Below, in pieces: positions 18,201 to 26,485 of a DNA stretch of 36,861 nt. Origin of the DNA: Bacillota bacterium (GTDB taxonomy: Bacteria; Bacillota_E; RBS10-35; JAJYVN01); NCBI GenBank assembly GCA_021846605.1, contig JAJZWQ010000006.1, forward strand, positions 1-36,861, read 5' to 3'. Within the stretch, counting starts at the first letter, position 1. Each line of letters begins with the position of its first letter. Under the pieces are notes generated by a model. That model was not told the origin of the DNA, made no database searches, and saw nothing but the letters and a program-made list of their open reading frames with translations. A program made the position numbers and the translations under genes.

Positions 18201-21200
18201 GCCGGACCCGGCGGTGGTCGGGCAGGCTGTGACGCTGACAGCAACCGTCCAGGGCGCGAGCCCCGGCGCGCCGATGACCTTCCTCGACGGGCCCACGGTC
18301 CTGGGCACGGGGACGCTGGGCGCCAGCGGTCAGGCGACGCTCGCGACATCTGCTCTGGCGGTGGGGAGCCACAGCCTCAGCGCCCTCTATACCGGCGACG
18401 CGAGCCACCAGGCCAGCGCCTCGTCCCAGGTGACCGAGTCTGTGCTCCAAGCCCTCCCGGCAACCGTGTTCTGCATGCCGAGCGCCACGATCGCCTGCCA
18501 GGGGCTGACGGTCGTGGGTGCCCACGTGGCCGATAGCGCCTTCACCACGGCAACGGTCGCCGGCAAGACGGCGGACGTCTTCCAGAAGAATCCTATCGGC
18601 AACAACCCGATGGCCTACCTCTATTTCCAGGTGGACCGGGCGAGCGGCTTCCTGATGCACAACCCGTCGACCCTGTACCTCTCGGTCGAGTACTACGACC
18701 AGCCGCAGGTCGGGGCCTGCGGCGCGCCGGGGTCCTGCTCCCTGGGGTATAACTACGGGTCGACGATCGCCACCGCCCCGGTGAACGGAGCCTACGGGGG
18801 CACCGCCACGCAGGAGTTGCAGGGCGCTCCGGCTTGGCGCTGGGTGACCTGGAAGCTGACCCAGGCCTCCTTCCGAGAGCAGGAGAACAACCTCGCCGAC
18901 TTCCGGATCGCCGGCAGCGTGGGGGTGGCGGTGCACCGCGTCGTGCTGTCGCTGCAACCGTTGGCGACCACCGCGACCAGCGTGAGCGTGGCTCCAAGCC
19001 CGTCGCCGGTCGGGCATCCGGTCACCCTGACGGCGACGGTGATGGGGGCCAGCCCAACCGGCACCGTGGTGTTCCAGGATGGCACGACGATCCTGGGGAC
19101 GGGAACACTGGCGGGCAAGGGGCAGGCGGCGTTCACCACGTCGGCACTGGCGCTCGGGAGCCACAGCCTCACTGCCGCCTACTCCGGGGACGCCAATAAC
19201 CAGGCCAGCGTGTCGGCGCCGTCCACCGCGGTGATCTTCTCCCCGAACGCTGCGGCCACGGTCGGTGTACAGGCGCAGGCCCTGAGCCTGCCCGTCGGTG
19301 GCACGACCACCCTCAGCGGCACCATCCTGGGCTACGAGGGTAACCCGCTGTCGCACCCGCCGCTAGTGCTGACGGCGACCGCCGGGGCCCTCGGCCCGGT
19401 CTCCTTCAACGCCATCGGCGGCTACACCGCCACCTTCACCGCGCCAGCCACCCCCGGCAGTGTCACCGTAACGGCTTCCGTGGACGCGGTTTCCAGTCAG
19501 ACCACCCTCCTGATCACCCCCGCCGGGGTCGGCGTCACCAGGATCAACGTCGCCTCCGGCGGGGCCGCGCTCCCCGGAATCTCGGCGTTCGGCACGGGTG
19601 GGACCGGACAGGTCCTGGTGGCCAACTACGGCGGCGACCCGGTGGGCACACCCGCCTTCCCTGGAGCCCCCCCCCAGTACTTCGACGTCGCGCTCTCCGC
19701 CAGCAACACGTTCACGTCCCTGACCCTCCAGCGCTGCGGCCTGAACAGCGGCCAGACGCTGTACTGGTGGAACGGGGCGATGTGGGCCCTGGTGGACGGG
19801 CTCGCGGGAAGCAGCAGCGACGGCTGCCTCACGGTCACGTTGGGACCCGACACCTCGCCCTCCCTGGCGCAGCTCACTCAGACGGCCTTCACCGTGGGGG
19901 CCGGCGTACCCACCCGCCCCGTGGTGGTCCGGGTGGAGCCGGGCAGTGGGACGCCGGCCGGGCACACGCCGATGATCATCTACGGGTTCAACTTTGATAA
20001 CGCCACCGCCGTCGACTTCGGCGGAACGCCGGCCCTGTCGTTCAAGGTCGAGTCGCCCACGGCGATCACCGCGCTGACCCCGGCCGGGACGGGTACGGTC
20101 GGGGTGCGGGTCACCACGCCGGAGGGCACGAGCGAGCCCGGGCTGTTCACGTACAGCCAGCCCGCTTCCGGGCTGTGCACCAACGGGACCGACCAACCCC
20201 CGACCTTCACCGACGTGCCGGCGGGGTCTCCGGGGCAGGCGGCGATCTCACGACTGGCATGCCGGGGGATCGTCAACGGTGTTTCCGGCGGGGTCTTCCG
20301 GCCGAACGCGCCAGTGACGCGGGCGGAGTTCGTGAAGATGCTGGTCCTGACCCTGGGGTTGCAGCCGCTGCCCGGGATGGCGCCGTTCTCGGACGTGCCA
20401 GTCGGAGCCTGGTACGCCCCGTACGTGGCGGCGGCGGTGCACGCCGGGATCGTCAACGGCGTGTCCCCCACCGCCTTCGGACCGCAACAGCCTGTCACCC
20501 GCGAGCAGATGGCGGTACTGCTGGCACGGGTGCTGGACCTGACCCAGACCGCGCCCCTGCATTTCAGCGACGCGGCCACGGTTTCGCCCTGGGCACTGAC
20601 CGCGGTCCAGGAGGCCGTGGCTGCCGGGTACCTCACCGGCTTCCCCGATGGCACGCTGCGGCCGCTGGCGCCGGCGACGCGGGCGGAGGCCGCCGTCGCG
20701 CTGGCGCAGGTGCTTCAAGCCATGTCCGCTTCCGCGATAGCGACGCTGGCCGCCAGCGCTCCCGTACCGTCTTGCGTCCTGGGGGCCAGTCCGACCTGCC
20801 AGAGGCTGATGATCGTGGGGGCGTCCCAGGGCGACAGCCAGTACAGCAACGCGACCGTGGGCGGGAAGGCGGCGGACATCTTCCAGAAGAACACCGCCCC
20901 CGGCGGGGGAGCCACCTCTTATATCTACTTCCAGGTCGACCGTACCAGCGAGTTTCTAGCGTCCAACCCCTCTACGCTCTACCTGAACGTGGAGTACTAC
21001 GACCAGTCGCAGGCGGGGGCGTGCACCGCCGCGACGCCCTGCTTCCTGGGATACAACTACGATTCGTCGATCGCGAGCGCGCCGATCAACGGGGCGTATG
21101 CCGGGACGGCCACGCAGCCCCTGACCGGCCAGGCGCAGTGGCGGTGGGTGACCTGGAAGTTGACCCAGGCGTCCTTCCAGGAGAAGGAGAACAACCAGGC

Positions 21201-21291
21201 GGACTTCCGCTTGGCTGGCACGGTGGGGCTGGCCGTGCACCGGGTGGTGCTGTCACTGCAGTCCCCGGCCGTGACATCGACCGAGGGCTGA
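15271..21291 (+). CDS. Giant modular surface protein with SLH, Ig-like, IPT/TIG and repeated Cys modules
   Basis: A 2006-residue secreted protein. The signal peptide (about 1-34) ends near LTARATA. Module A (about 160 residues, two Cys pairs, starting SCLLGAxPSCQGL and ending ADFRLAGTVGLAVHRVVLS) occurs four times, near 38-195, 801-970, 1066-1230 and 1833-2000. Five Ig-like Big_3_5-type repeats (TFTATVQG, GTVTFRDGT, AAYAGDAGNQPS) lie between. A jelly-roll-like module B (about 290-448) is duplicated exactly with its Ig repeat at 542-700. An Ig-like/adhesion stretch, an IPT/TIG domain (about 1555-1630) and three SLH domains (about 1646-1820: FTDVPAGS, FSDVPVGAWY, FSDAATVSPW) follow. SLH should anchor it to cell-wall polymer, unusually with a module after it. 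It probably binds glycan or forms part of the S-layer or an adhesin. ATG with GGCGGAGG upstream. Confidence 0.88.
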   Translation: MRILKRCLNACLCVFATLGMVAVLLVPPLTARATASSVSCLLGAAPSCQGLAVMAAHVADSQFTSTALAGKAADVFQQNTAPGGGALSYIYFQVKRASGFLASQPATLYLSVEYYDEAQGAMCAAGSCYLTANYGSSANPYAGTPSAALTGQKQWRWVTWELPQVSFQEQENNQADFRLAGTVGMAVHRVVLSPQPPVATTTTLQASAGQVVEGHAVTFTATVQGKDPTGTVTFRDGTVQLGTGALGSGGTASLTTAALPVGTQAITAAYAGDAGNQPSTSAAVDEVVTGGPNLVADPSGVRGDTQNWVAPSVWGTLGGVPVSGTWWLRWVSDNVQSHSPAPGSAWYTYALPNLTPGQQLSCGFKAMGQGTIMEDIWNGGGDNLTAPVTLTSTPQVFTETVTVASKPWGSPPGVQVRYMNQTGNLDIYFTDVTCVVGPSVTLAADSPAPVATTTTLQASAGQVVEGHAVTFTATVQGKDPTGTVTFRDGTVQLGTGALGSGGTASLTTAALPVGTQAITAAYAGDAGNQPSTSAAVDEVVTGGPNLVADPSGVRGDTQNWVAPSVWGTLGGVPVSGTWWLRWVSDNVQSHSPAPGSAWYTYALPNLTPGQQLSCGFKAMGQGTIMEDIWNGGGDNLTAPVTLTSTPQVFTETVTVASKPWGSPPGVQVRYMNQTGNLDIYFTDVTCVVGPSVTLVADAPLTPMPTSTSLTAAPDAGVAGQPVTLTATVKGFSPTGSVTFKDGTATLGKAALGGNGQATFATSGLNAGIHSLTAVYAGDPANQPSTSPMFSETILQTAPASVSCLLGASPSCQGLAIMDAHAPDSHVTSTTLAGKTADVFEQNTAPGGDQTSYIYFQVNRTSGFLASNPATLYLTVEYYDQSQAGACSTSAPCYLGYNYGSAIPTAPVNGAYAGSATQSLGGAPVWTRVTWELPQVSFQEQENNQADFRLAGTVGLAVHRVVLSLRPPAATSTGLTVAPDPAVVGQAVTLTATVQGASPGAPMTFLDGPTVLGTGTLGASGQATLATSALAVGSHSLSALYTGDASHQASASSQVTESVLQALPATVFCMPSATIACQGLTVVGAHVADSAFTTATVAGKTADVFQKNPIGNNPMAYLYFQVDRASGFLMHNPSTLYLSVEYYDQPQVGACGAPGSCSLGYNYGSTIATAPVNGAYGGTATQELQGAPAWRWVTWKLTQASFREQENNLADFRIAGSVGVAVHRVVLSLQPLATTATSVSVAPSPSPVGHPVTLTATVMGASPTGTVVFQDGTTILGTGTLAGKGQAAFTTSALALGSHSLTAAYSGDANNQASVSAPSTAVIFSPNAAATVGVQAQALSLPVGGTTTLSGTILGYEGNPLSHPPLVLTATAGALGPVSFNAIGGYTATFTAPATPGSVTVTASVDAVSSQTTLLITPAGVGVTRINVASGGAALPGISAFGTGGTGQVLVANYGGDPVGTPAFPGAPPQYFDVALSASNTFTSLTLQRCGLNSGQTLYWWNGAMWALVDGLAGSSSDGCLTVTLGPDTSPSLAQLTQTAFTVGAGVPTRPVVVRVEPGSGTPAGHTPMIIYGFNFDNATAVDFGGTPALSFKVESPTAITALTPAGTGTVGVRVTTPEGTSEPGLFTYSQPASGLCTNGTDQPPTFTDVPAGSPGQAAISRLACRGIVNGVSGGVFRPNAPVTRAEFVKMLVLTLGLQPLPGMAPFSDVPVGAWYAPYVAAAVHAGIVNGVSPTAFGPQQPVTREQMAVLLARVLDLTQTAPLHFSDAATVSPWALTAVQEAVAAGYLTGFPDGTLRPLAPATRAEAAVALAQVLQAMSASAIATLAASAPVPSCVLGASPTCQRLMIVGASQGDSQYSNATVGGKAADIFQKNTAPGGGATSYIYFQVDRTSEFLASNPSTLYLNVEYYDQSQAGACTAATPCFLGYNYDSSIASAPINGAYAGTATQPLTGQAQWRWVTWKLTQASFQEKENNQADFRLAGTVGLAVHRVVLSLQSPAVTSTEG
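15859..17348 (+). repeat. Exact in-frame tandem duplication, about 734 bp, period 756
   Basis: 15859-16592 and 16615-17348 appear identical base for base when read side by side. The period is 756 bp (252 codons), preserving frame, and each copy encodes one Ig-like repeat plus module B. Only the 22-base linkers differ. Lack of divergence at third positions implies a very recent duplication or gene conversion, or an assembly effect. Confidence 0.9.
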
Positions 21292-21311
21292 GTGCCGCCG
21301 GGCCCGGCACT
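21291..21311 (+). terminator. Hairpin directly after the surface protein stop
   Basis: AGTGCCG and CGGCACT form a 7-bp stem with a GC-rich 7-base loop, beginning in the stop codon. There is no T-tract. It lies between convergent genes, so it may serve both strands. Confidence 0.35.
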
Positions 21312-21326
21312 GGCCGAACAGTCTGG

Positions 21327-21824
21327 TCAGGGGTCGCCGGGGGGGTGCCCCGCCCGGAATACGCGGTCGGTGGAGCAGGCCAGGGCAAGGACGCGCGCGC
21401 CATCGGCCAGTTCCGCCCGGGCGGCCTCCATGGCGTGGCGGTGGCGCGCCGGAAGGTCGGCGGGCACCTCGTCCTCGTCCAGCAGGCGCACCCGTCCGTC
21501 GGCCGTCACCAGGACGTCGAGTTCAAGATCGAGCCAATCGACGGCGGACGGTCCGATGCGGGTGTCCGTCGCCACGTTGCAATAGCACGCCAGCGTCTCG
21601 CCGGTTCCGTTCACCCAGTGGTAGATGTTGTACGGACGGTCGCGCCAGTACAACCCATAGCTGACCGCCCCGGCGGGCAACTCCAGGCCATCCAGGCGCA
21701 CGGGTCCGGCCGCGCGGTAGCGCAGCACGGCCGCGCCCGGCCGCAGCGACAGCCCGGCGCAGCGATAGCGCAGGACCCGACCGTCCAACTTGCGCTTGCG
21801 CTCCTCCACCCAGCATGTCCCCAA
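21327..21824 (-). CDS. DUF402 family protein
   Basis: A 165-residue protein matching the DUF402 pattern: RKRKLDGRV at the start, GAVSYGLYWRDRPYNIYHWV in the middle, CYCNVATDTR, then DLELDVLVTADGRVRLLDEDE. The family includes nucleoside phosphatase-like and RNA-related proteins; the acidic DLELDV and LLDEDE segments are likely metal-binding. The role here is unknown. TTG 21824 is chosen: GGGAGGG lies seven bases before it and it directly precedes the conserved core; the longer open frame upstream has no conserved features. It is divergent from the small gene at 21951 and convergent with the surface-protein gene. Confidence 0.8.
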   Translation of the reverse strand: MGTCWVEERKRKLDGRVLRYRCAGLSLRPGAAVLRYRAAGPVRLDGLELPAGAVSYGLYWRDRPYNIYHWVNGTGETLACYCNVATDTRIGPSAVDWLDLELDVLVTADGRVRLLDEDEVPADLPARHRHAMEAARAELADGARVLALACSTDRVFRAGHPPGDP

Positions 21825-21950
21825 GGCGGTGCCCTCCCGTCGACCGCGGGACCGAGACCCCCGCCAGGAAAGCGGGAGACGGGCCCGAAGCTCCCCTGGG
21901 GGGCATGTTCCGGCGGTCATCCGTGCCCGCCCCCCGGGGAGGAGCGTTCC

Positions 21951-22235
21951 ATGCCAAACCAGAATTCCCCTTGGCCGCCATTCCCGGCCGGCCTCCTGCA
22001 GCGGCTGCGAGCCACCCAGGAGGGGCCGGCGACGGTCCATCTGCTGCTGTGGAACGGGGAGCGGTTGCGGCTCCAGCGCGTCGTCGAGGAGACCGAGGAG
22101 GGCCTGCTGGCCGAAACCGATCGGGGTCCCGAGGAGCAGGCGGCGGTGGTCGCGATTCCGTGGCAGTCCATCGCGGCCGCCGAAATCCGTGCAGACCCGA
22201 CCCACCGGGTCCGGCCGGGCTTCCGACCGGCCTGA
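21951..22235 (+). CDS. Small conserved-looking hypothetical protein
   Basis: A 94-residue protein with ATG 21951 and a strong GGGGAGGAG ribosome binding site. It begins MPNQNSPWPPFPAGLLQRLR; the centre (VHLLLWNGERLRLQRVVEETEEGLLAET, in part) alternates hydrophobic and charged residues like a small beta-barrel of the Sm/Hfq or SH3 kind, with an acidic turn. I do not recognise a family. It is 39 bases upstream of the PilZ gene on the same strand, probably in one transcript. Confidence 0.65.
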   Translation: MPNQNSPWPPFPAGLLQRLRATQEGPATVHLLLWNGERLRLQRVVEETEEGLLAETDRGPEEQAAVVAIPWQSIAAAEIRADPTHRVRPGFRPA

Positions 22236-22274
22236 GGGGGCGCGCGCCGCGAGGTCCGCTGGGAGGGGACAGGG

Positions 22275-22982
22275 TTGGCCCACAAGCAGGCGCGGCCGAA
22301 GCCGACGGTGGCGGACGTGTTCCGGCCGGATGTCGATGTGCGCCTGGAGTTCGTCGACTGGATCGGAGCCCTGCACGTGTTCGACAGCACCGTGGAGGAC
22401 ATCGACGCCGACGGGCTGCGGATCTCCCTGCGCGGACCCGGCCCCAACCCCCTGGGCAGCCTGCAGCCGGGGCGGCACTTGCACTTCGTGGTCCATCACC
22501 CGCCGGATCTCGTGGTCGCCGGTCTGGTGGAGTTCGTCTCCGCCGGCCCCGCCAACGTCGCGCACATCACCCCACCCGCCCGCCTGGCGGTCACCAGCCG
22601 GCGGCGCCTGTACCGGGTGGATGTCGACATCCGCGTGCACACCTCCCGGGGACCGGCGAGGGTGCTGAACCTGAGCGGGGGCGGCTGCCTTTTACGCATG
22701 GACGCGCCGCCAAGCCCGCAGGTCGGCGATGCGTTGGAACTGCGGCTCCCGCTGGAGTCCGACCTGTCTCCGCTCCACCTGCGCGCGCATGTGGTGCACA
22801 TGCACCGTCCCGAGCTGGACCGCCCCTTCCTGGGCATGGCCTTCGACAACCGCATGAGCAGCACCGAGGACGCCCTGGTGCGCTTCGTCTTCGCGCGGCA
22901 GGCCGAGATGCTGCGGGGCGGCAGGGCGTGGGGCCATCCGCGCCGGCTGGCCGCGCCCTCGCCCCTCGGTCGCCGCGGCTAG
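22275..22982 (+). CDS. PilZ-domain protein (YcgR-like, predicted c-di-GMP effector)
   Basis: A 235-residue protein. Residues about 10-105 form a YcgR-N/PilZN-like barrel (VRLEFVDWIG and following). The PilZ domain follows, with the RxxxR c-di-GMP motif in SRRRLYRVDV (R110 and R114) and NLSGGGCLL in place of DxSxxG, an accepted variant. LGMAFDN is the typical last strand. It would bind cyclic di-GMP and act on motility or envelope processes. TTG 22275 follows GGGAGGGGA. Its stop codon overlaps the stop of convergent leuA by four bases (CTAG at 22979-22982). No flagellar genes are in the window. Confidence 0.85.
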   Translation: MAHKQARPKPTVADVFRPDVDVRLEFVDWIGALHVFDSTVEDIDADGLRISLRGPGPNPLGSLQPGRHLHFVVHHPPDLVVAGLVEFVSAGPANVAHITPPARLAVTSRRRLYRVDVDIRVHTSRGPARVLNLSGGGCLLRMDAPPSPQVGDALELRLPLESDLSPLHLRAHVVHMHRPELDRPFLGMAFDNRMSSTEDALVRFVFARQAEMLRGGRAWGHPRRLAAPSPLGRRG

Positions 22983-24550
22983 ACCTGCGGTTCTCCCACG
23001 GCGATGTCGCGCTCGAGCGGCATGCCGCCGCCCTGCTGGCCCAAGAGCTTGTTCACCGCCGCCATGTACGCCCGCGCCGACGCCTCCAGAACATCGGTGC
23101 TGGCCCCCAGTGCCGTCGCAGTACGGCCGGCGGCGTCCCGCAGGCGGATGGTGACCTCCCCCAGTGCGTCCTTGTCCCCGGTGACGGCCCGCAGGGAGTA
23201 GGCCGCCAGTTGGAAGTCCTGCCCCACCGCCCGGTCGATCGCCCGGTAGACCGCGTCGACCGGCCCGTCGCCCGCCGCGCTCTCCTGGACGGCGTGCTCC
23301 CCCTGGACCACCCGCACGGTCGCCGCCGGCACCGTGCTCGTGCCGGACAGCACGTGGAAGTATTCAAGGCGGCACAGCTCCGGGGCCGCGGCGACGACCT
23401 CCGCCTGCACGATGGCCGCCAGGTCCGCGTCGGTGATCCCCCGTTTGCGGTCGGCCAGTTCCTTGAACCGGTCGAAGGCGCGAGCGAACTCCTGGTCGCC
23501 GAGTCGGTACCCCAGGGCGGCCAGGCGCTCGCGCAGGGCATGTCGCCCGGAGTGCTTCCCCAGCACCAGCCGCGTCTCCGGCACGCCGACATCCTGCGGG
23601 CGCATGATCTCGTACGTCGTGCGCTCCTTGAGCACCCCGTCCTGGTGGATCCCGGCCTCATGCGCAAAGGCGTTGGCCCCGATGACCGCCTTGTTGGGCT
23701 GCACCACCATCCCGCTGAGCTTGCTCACCAACTGGCTGGTCCGGTACAGTTCCGGGGTGCGGATGCCCATTCGGCAGCCGAAGTGGTCCGCCCGGGTGGT
23801 CAGGGCCATGACCACTTCCTCCAGGGCGCAGTTGCCGGCGCGTTCCCCGATACCGTTCACCGCGCATTCCACCTGCGTGGCCCCGGCCTCCACCCCGGCC
23901 AAGGCGTTGGCCACGGCGAGGCCGAGGTCGTCGTGGGTGTGCACGGAGACGAGGACCGCGGGGTTCACGGCCTCGACCGCCGCCCGCAGACTGCCGACGA
24001 TCTCCGCGAATTCCCGGGGCGTGCTGTAGCCGACGGTGTCCGGAATGTTGACGGTCGTGGCGCCGGCGCGCACCGCCTCCGTATACAGCCGGAGCAGGAA
24101 GTCGGGGTCGGCCCGGGCGACGTCCTGGCCGGAGAACTCCACATCCGCCGTGAAGGTCCGGGCGTAGCGCACGGCGTCGACCGCCATCTCTAGGGCCTGC
24201 TCCTCGGTGAGGCGCAGCATATGTTCCAGGTGGACCCGGCTGGCGCTGGTGAAGGTGTGGATGCGCCAGCGCGCGGCGCCCTCCAGGGCGCGGGCCGCCG
24301 TCTCGATGTCGCCGCGCCGCGTGCGGGCCAGCCCGCAGATCACCGGCGTGCGCACCACGCGGGCGATGGCCGCCACCGCCGCCACCTCGCCCGGCGAGGC
24401 CTGGGGGAAGCCGGCCTCGATGATGTCCACACCGAGGCGCTCAAGCTGGCGGGCGATCTCCAGTTTCTCGTCGAGGTTCAGCGTCACCCCGGGAGACTGC
24501 TCCCCGTCCCGCAGGGTCGTATCGAAGATGCGCACCACCCGCTCGGCCAT
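22979..24550 (-). CDS. leuA: 2-isopropylmalate synthase
   Basis: This enzyme condenses acetyl-CoA with 2-oxoisovalerate, the committed step of leucine synthesis, in the cytoplasm. The 523 residues comprise the HMGL-like barrel (about 1-275) with FDTTLRDGEQSPG, the metal-site HTHDDLGLAVAN and NGIGERAGNCALEE; a linker with GKHSGRHAL; and a C-terminal LeuA regulatory domain (about 390-510) that binds leucine for feedback inhibition. ATG 24550 is chosen because GGAGGGGGA precedes it and the family starts there. It is the last gene of the T-box operon ilvN-ilvC-leuA, 36 bases after ilvC. Citramalate synthase is the main alternative; the length and motifs favour LeuA. Confidence 0.92.
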   Translation of the reverse strand: MAERVVRIFDTTLRDGEQSPGVTLNLDEKLEIARQLERLGVDIIEAGFPQASPGEVAAVAAIARVVRTPVICGLARTRRGDIETAARALEGAARWRIHTFTSASRVHLEHMLRLTEEQALEMAVDAVRYARTFTADVEFSGQDVARADPDFLLRLYTEAVRAGATTVNIPDTVGYSTPREFAEIVGSLRAAVEAVNPAVLVSVHTHDDLGLAVANALAGVEAGATQVECAVNGIGERAGNCALEEVVMALTTRADHFGCRMGIRTPELYRTSQLVSKLSGMVVQPNKAVIGANAFAHEAGIHQDGVLKERTTYEIMRPQDVGVPETRLVLGKHSGRHALRERLAALGYRLGDQEFARAFDRFKELADRKRGITDADLAAIVQAEVVAAAPELCRLEYFHVLSGTSTVPAATVRVVQGEHAVQESAAGDGPVDAVYRAIDRAVGQDFQLAAYSLRAVTGDKDALGEVTIRLRDAAGRTATALGASTDVLEASARAYMAAVNKLLGQQGGGMPLERDIAVGEPQV

Positions 24551-24586
24551 CGGCTCCCCCTCCCCCATTCGGTCCGTCCGCGTGTC

Positions 24587-25579
24587 CTACTTCTGGAGCC
24601 AGGGCATCATGGCACGCAGCCGGGCCCCGACCTCGGTGATCGGGTGCTCCTTCTCCTGGGTCCGCATGGCCTCCATGGCCGGCAGGTTGGCGCGATTCTC
24701 CAGCACCCAGTCGCGGGCGAACTCGCCCGACTGGATGCGGCGCAGGTTCTCGGCCATCACCGCGCGCACCCGGTCGTCCACGATCCGCGGACCCACGGTC
24801 ATGCCGCCGTACTCGGCCGTGTTGCTCACGCCCCGGTACATGCCCTCGATCCCGCCGGCGTAGATCAGATCGACGATCAGCTTGAGCTCGTGGCAGCACT
24901 CGAAATAGGCCATCTCCGGAGCGTAGCCGGCGGCGATCAGAGTATCGAAGCCGGCCTTGACCAGTTCGGCCACCCCGCCGCACAGCACGTTCTGCTCCCC
25001 GAAGAGGTCCGTTTCCGTCTCCTCGCGGAAGCTGGTCTCGAAGACCCCGGCACGCGTGCAGCCGATCCCCTTGGCGTAGGCCAGGCCCATCTCGTGCGCG
25101 TGGCCGGAGGCGTCCTGGTGGACCGCGATCAGCGCCGGCACACCCTGGCCCGCCAGGTACAGGCTGCGCACCGTGGCCCCGGGCGCCTTGGGCGCGATCA
25201 TCAACACGTCGACCGAGGGCGGCGGTACGATCTGGTGGAAGTGCACCGCGAACCCGTGCGAGAAAGCCAGGACCTGCCCGGCGCGGATGCGGGGCGCGAT
25301 CTCCCGGGCATAGGTCTCCGCCTGGCGCTCGTCGGGGATCAGCACTTGGATGTAGTCGGCGCGCTGCACCGCTTGGGCCACGTCCAGCACCGTGAAGCCG
25401 TCGGCGCGCGCCTTGTCCGCGCGCCGGGCCCCGGCGTGCAGGCCCACCACGACGGTCAGCCCCGAGTCGCGGAGGTTGTTGGCCTGCGCGTCACCCTGGA
25501 TCCCGTATCCGAGCACGGCGATGGTCTTCCCCGCAAGACGGCTGAGATCGGCGTCCTGGTCATAATAGATCCGCGGCAC
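24587..25579 (-). CDS. ilvC: Ketol-acid reductoisomerase (class I)
   Basis: This enzyme isomerises and reduces acetolactate to dihydroxyisovalerate with NADPH and magnesium. It has 330 residues, the usual class I length. The N-terminal Rossmann motif is [17 protein letters not shown]; metal and substrate residues lie in [16 protein letters not shown] and [19 protein letters not shown] 25579 matches the family start ([11 protein letters not shown]) and is preceded by GAAGGGGGA. It lies 25 bases after ilvN and 36 before leuA, so it is under the same T-box leader. Confidence 0.94.
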   Translation of the reverse strand: MPRIYYDQDADLSRLAGKTIAVLGYGIQGDAQANNLRDSGLTVVVGLHAGARRADKARADGFTVLDVAQAVQRADYIQVLIPDERQAETYAREIAPRIRAGQVLAFSHGFAVHFHQIVPPPSVDVLMIAPKAPGATVRSLYLAGQGVPALIAVHQDASGHAHEMGLAYAKGIGCTRAGVFETSFREETETDLFGEQNVLCGGVAELVKAGFDTLIAAGYAPEMAYFECCHELKLIVDLIYAGGIEGMYRGVSNTAEYGGMTVGPRIVDDRVRAVMAENLRRIQSGEFARDWVLENRANLPAMEAMRTQEKEHPITEVGARLRAMMPWLQK

Positions 25580-25604
25580 TTCCCGAATTCCCCCTTCATC
25601 TGCT

Positions 25605-26126
25605 TCAGGCCGACGGGGCCTGCCCGCCATCGGCCGACACGCGCATGGCCTCGGCCCCGCGCGTCAGTGCCACCACACCGGTCCGGGCCACCTCAAGCAC
25701 CCCGAACTCGGAGAGCACCTCCAGGATCGCGCCCACCTTCGCCTCATCGCCGGTCAGTTCCAGCATCAGCGAGGACTTGCCCACATCAACGACCTGCCCG
25801 CGGAACACATCCACGATCTGCATGATCTGGGACCGGTTCTCCGTCGTGGCGGCCACCTTGATCAGGGCCAACTCGCGGCTGACGGTCGCCTCGGGCGCCA
25901 GGGCCTGCACGTCGATCGCGTCGATCAACTTGCTCATCTGTCGGACGATCTGGTCGCGGATACGCCGGTCGCCATCGATGACGATGGTCATCCGCGACAC
26001 GCTGGGGTCGTCCGTCGGGCCCACCGCAAGGCTTTCGATGTTGAAGCCCCGCCGACCGAACAGCCCGGCCACGCGCGCCAGCACGCCGAAGTGGTTCTCC
26101 ACCAGTGCCGCCAGAGTGTGCCGCAC
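25605..26126 (-). CDS. ilvN: Acetolactate synthase, small (regulatory) subunit
   Basis: This subunit stimulates the IlvB catalytic subunit and gives feedback inhibition by valine. The 173 residues start with the ACT domain [24 protein letters not shown] (in part) and [12 protein letters not shown], typical of IlvN/IlvH, followed by the C-terminal ALS_ss_C domain (about 85-160: [26 protein letters not shown]). GTG 26126 follows GGGGAGGTG. It is the first gene after the T-box leader. Its catalytic partner ilvB is far away at 2732-4441, an uncommon separation. Confidence 0.92.
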   Translation of the reverse strand: MRHTLAALVENHFGVLARVAGLFGRRGFNIESLAVGPTDDPSVSRMTIVIDGDRRIRDQIVRQMSKLIDAIDVQALAPEATVSRELALIKVAATTENRSQIMQIVDVFRGQVVDVGKSSLMLELTGDEAKVGAILEVLSEFGVLEVARTGVVALTRGAEAMRVSADGGQAPSA

Positions 26127-26148
26127 TTTCGCACCTCCCCGATATCAC

Positions 26149-26195
26149 AAAAGCCATCGTCCCAGCGCCGGATACCCGGCGCAGGGGCGATGGCT
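26149..26195 (-). terminator. T-box attenuator terminator
   Basis: On the minus strand AGCCATCG pairs with CGATGGCT across an inner stem GCGCCGG / CCGGCGC with a four-base loop, followed by TTTT. It lies directly after the T-box sequence and 23 bases before the ilvN start, the expected position of the conditional terminator. Confidence 0.88.
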
Positions 26196-26479
26196 CTTAT
26201 CGCGCTACCACCCTGCACTACCCCCGCCTCACGGCAGGAGCCTCGTATGGCAGCCGCCCGAAGAATTCGAGCCACTGCCCTTGGGGGATAACGGCCCCAT
26301 GGCGGCTGTCCTGCCGCCGGCCGGCGGGGCTGGGCGGGTCTCCCCGCGTTGACCCCGGCTACTCTGGGAGGAGTTCTGGCGCGGATGCCACCGGCTCGCA
26401 CCGGCCGCCGGCTCTCTGGGGTCACCCGCCACCGTACTGGTTCCCGTCATCGCGATGACCGGTATGCATTCCCCGGCAC
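26196..26479 (-). promoter_or_regulatory. Leucine-type T-box leader controlling ilvN-ilvC-leuA
   Basis: The minus-strand leader has the hallmark antiterminator (T-box) sequence AGGGTGGTAGCGCG (26214-26201). Stem I elements are in order: AGTA of the specifier loop, AGAGAGCCGG distal bulge, GGTGCGAGCCGG apical region, then GAA followed by CTC at 26373-26371, the expected specifier position. CTC is a leucine codon and is the usual specifier of ilv-leu T-boxes. Uncharged leucine tRNA should pair there and stabilise the antiterminator, allowing read-through. It starts about 50 bases after the gnd stop codon, on the same strand. The specifier assignment is by eye; the adjacent second CTC in CTCCTC is one codon further. 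Confidence 0.9.
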
Positions 26480-26485
26480 GCGGGT

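Noticed and set aside
26446..26459. Perfect palindrome GTCATCGCGATGAC in the T-box leader
   Set aside because: It falls within what looks like the 5' side of Stem I (GATGACGGGAACCAGTA), so it is more simply explained as T-box sequence than as an operator.
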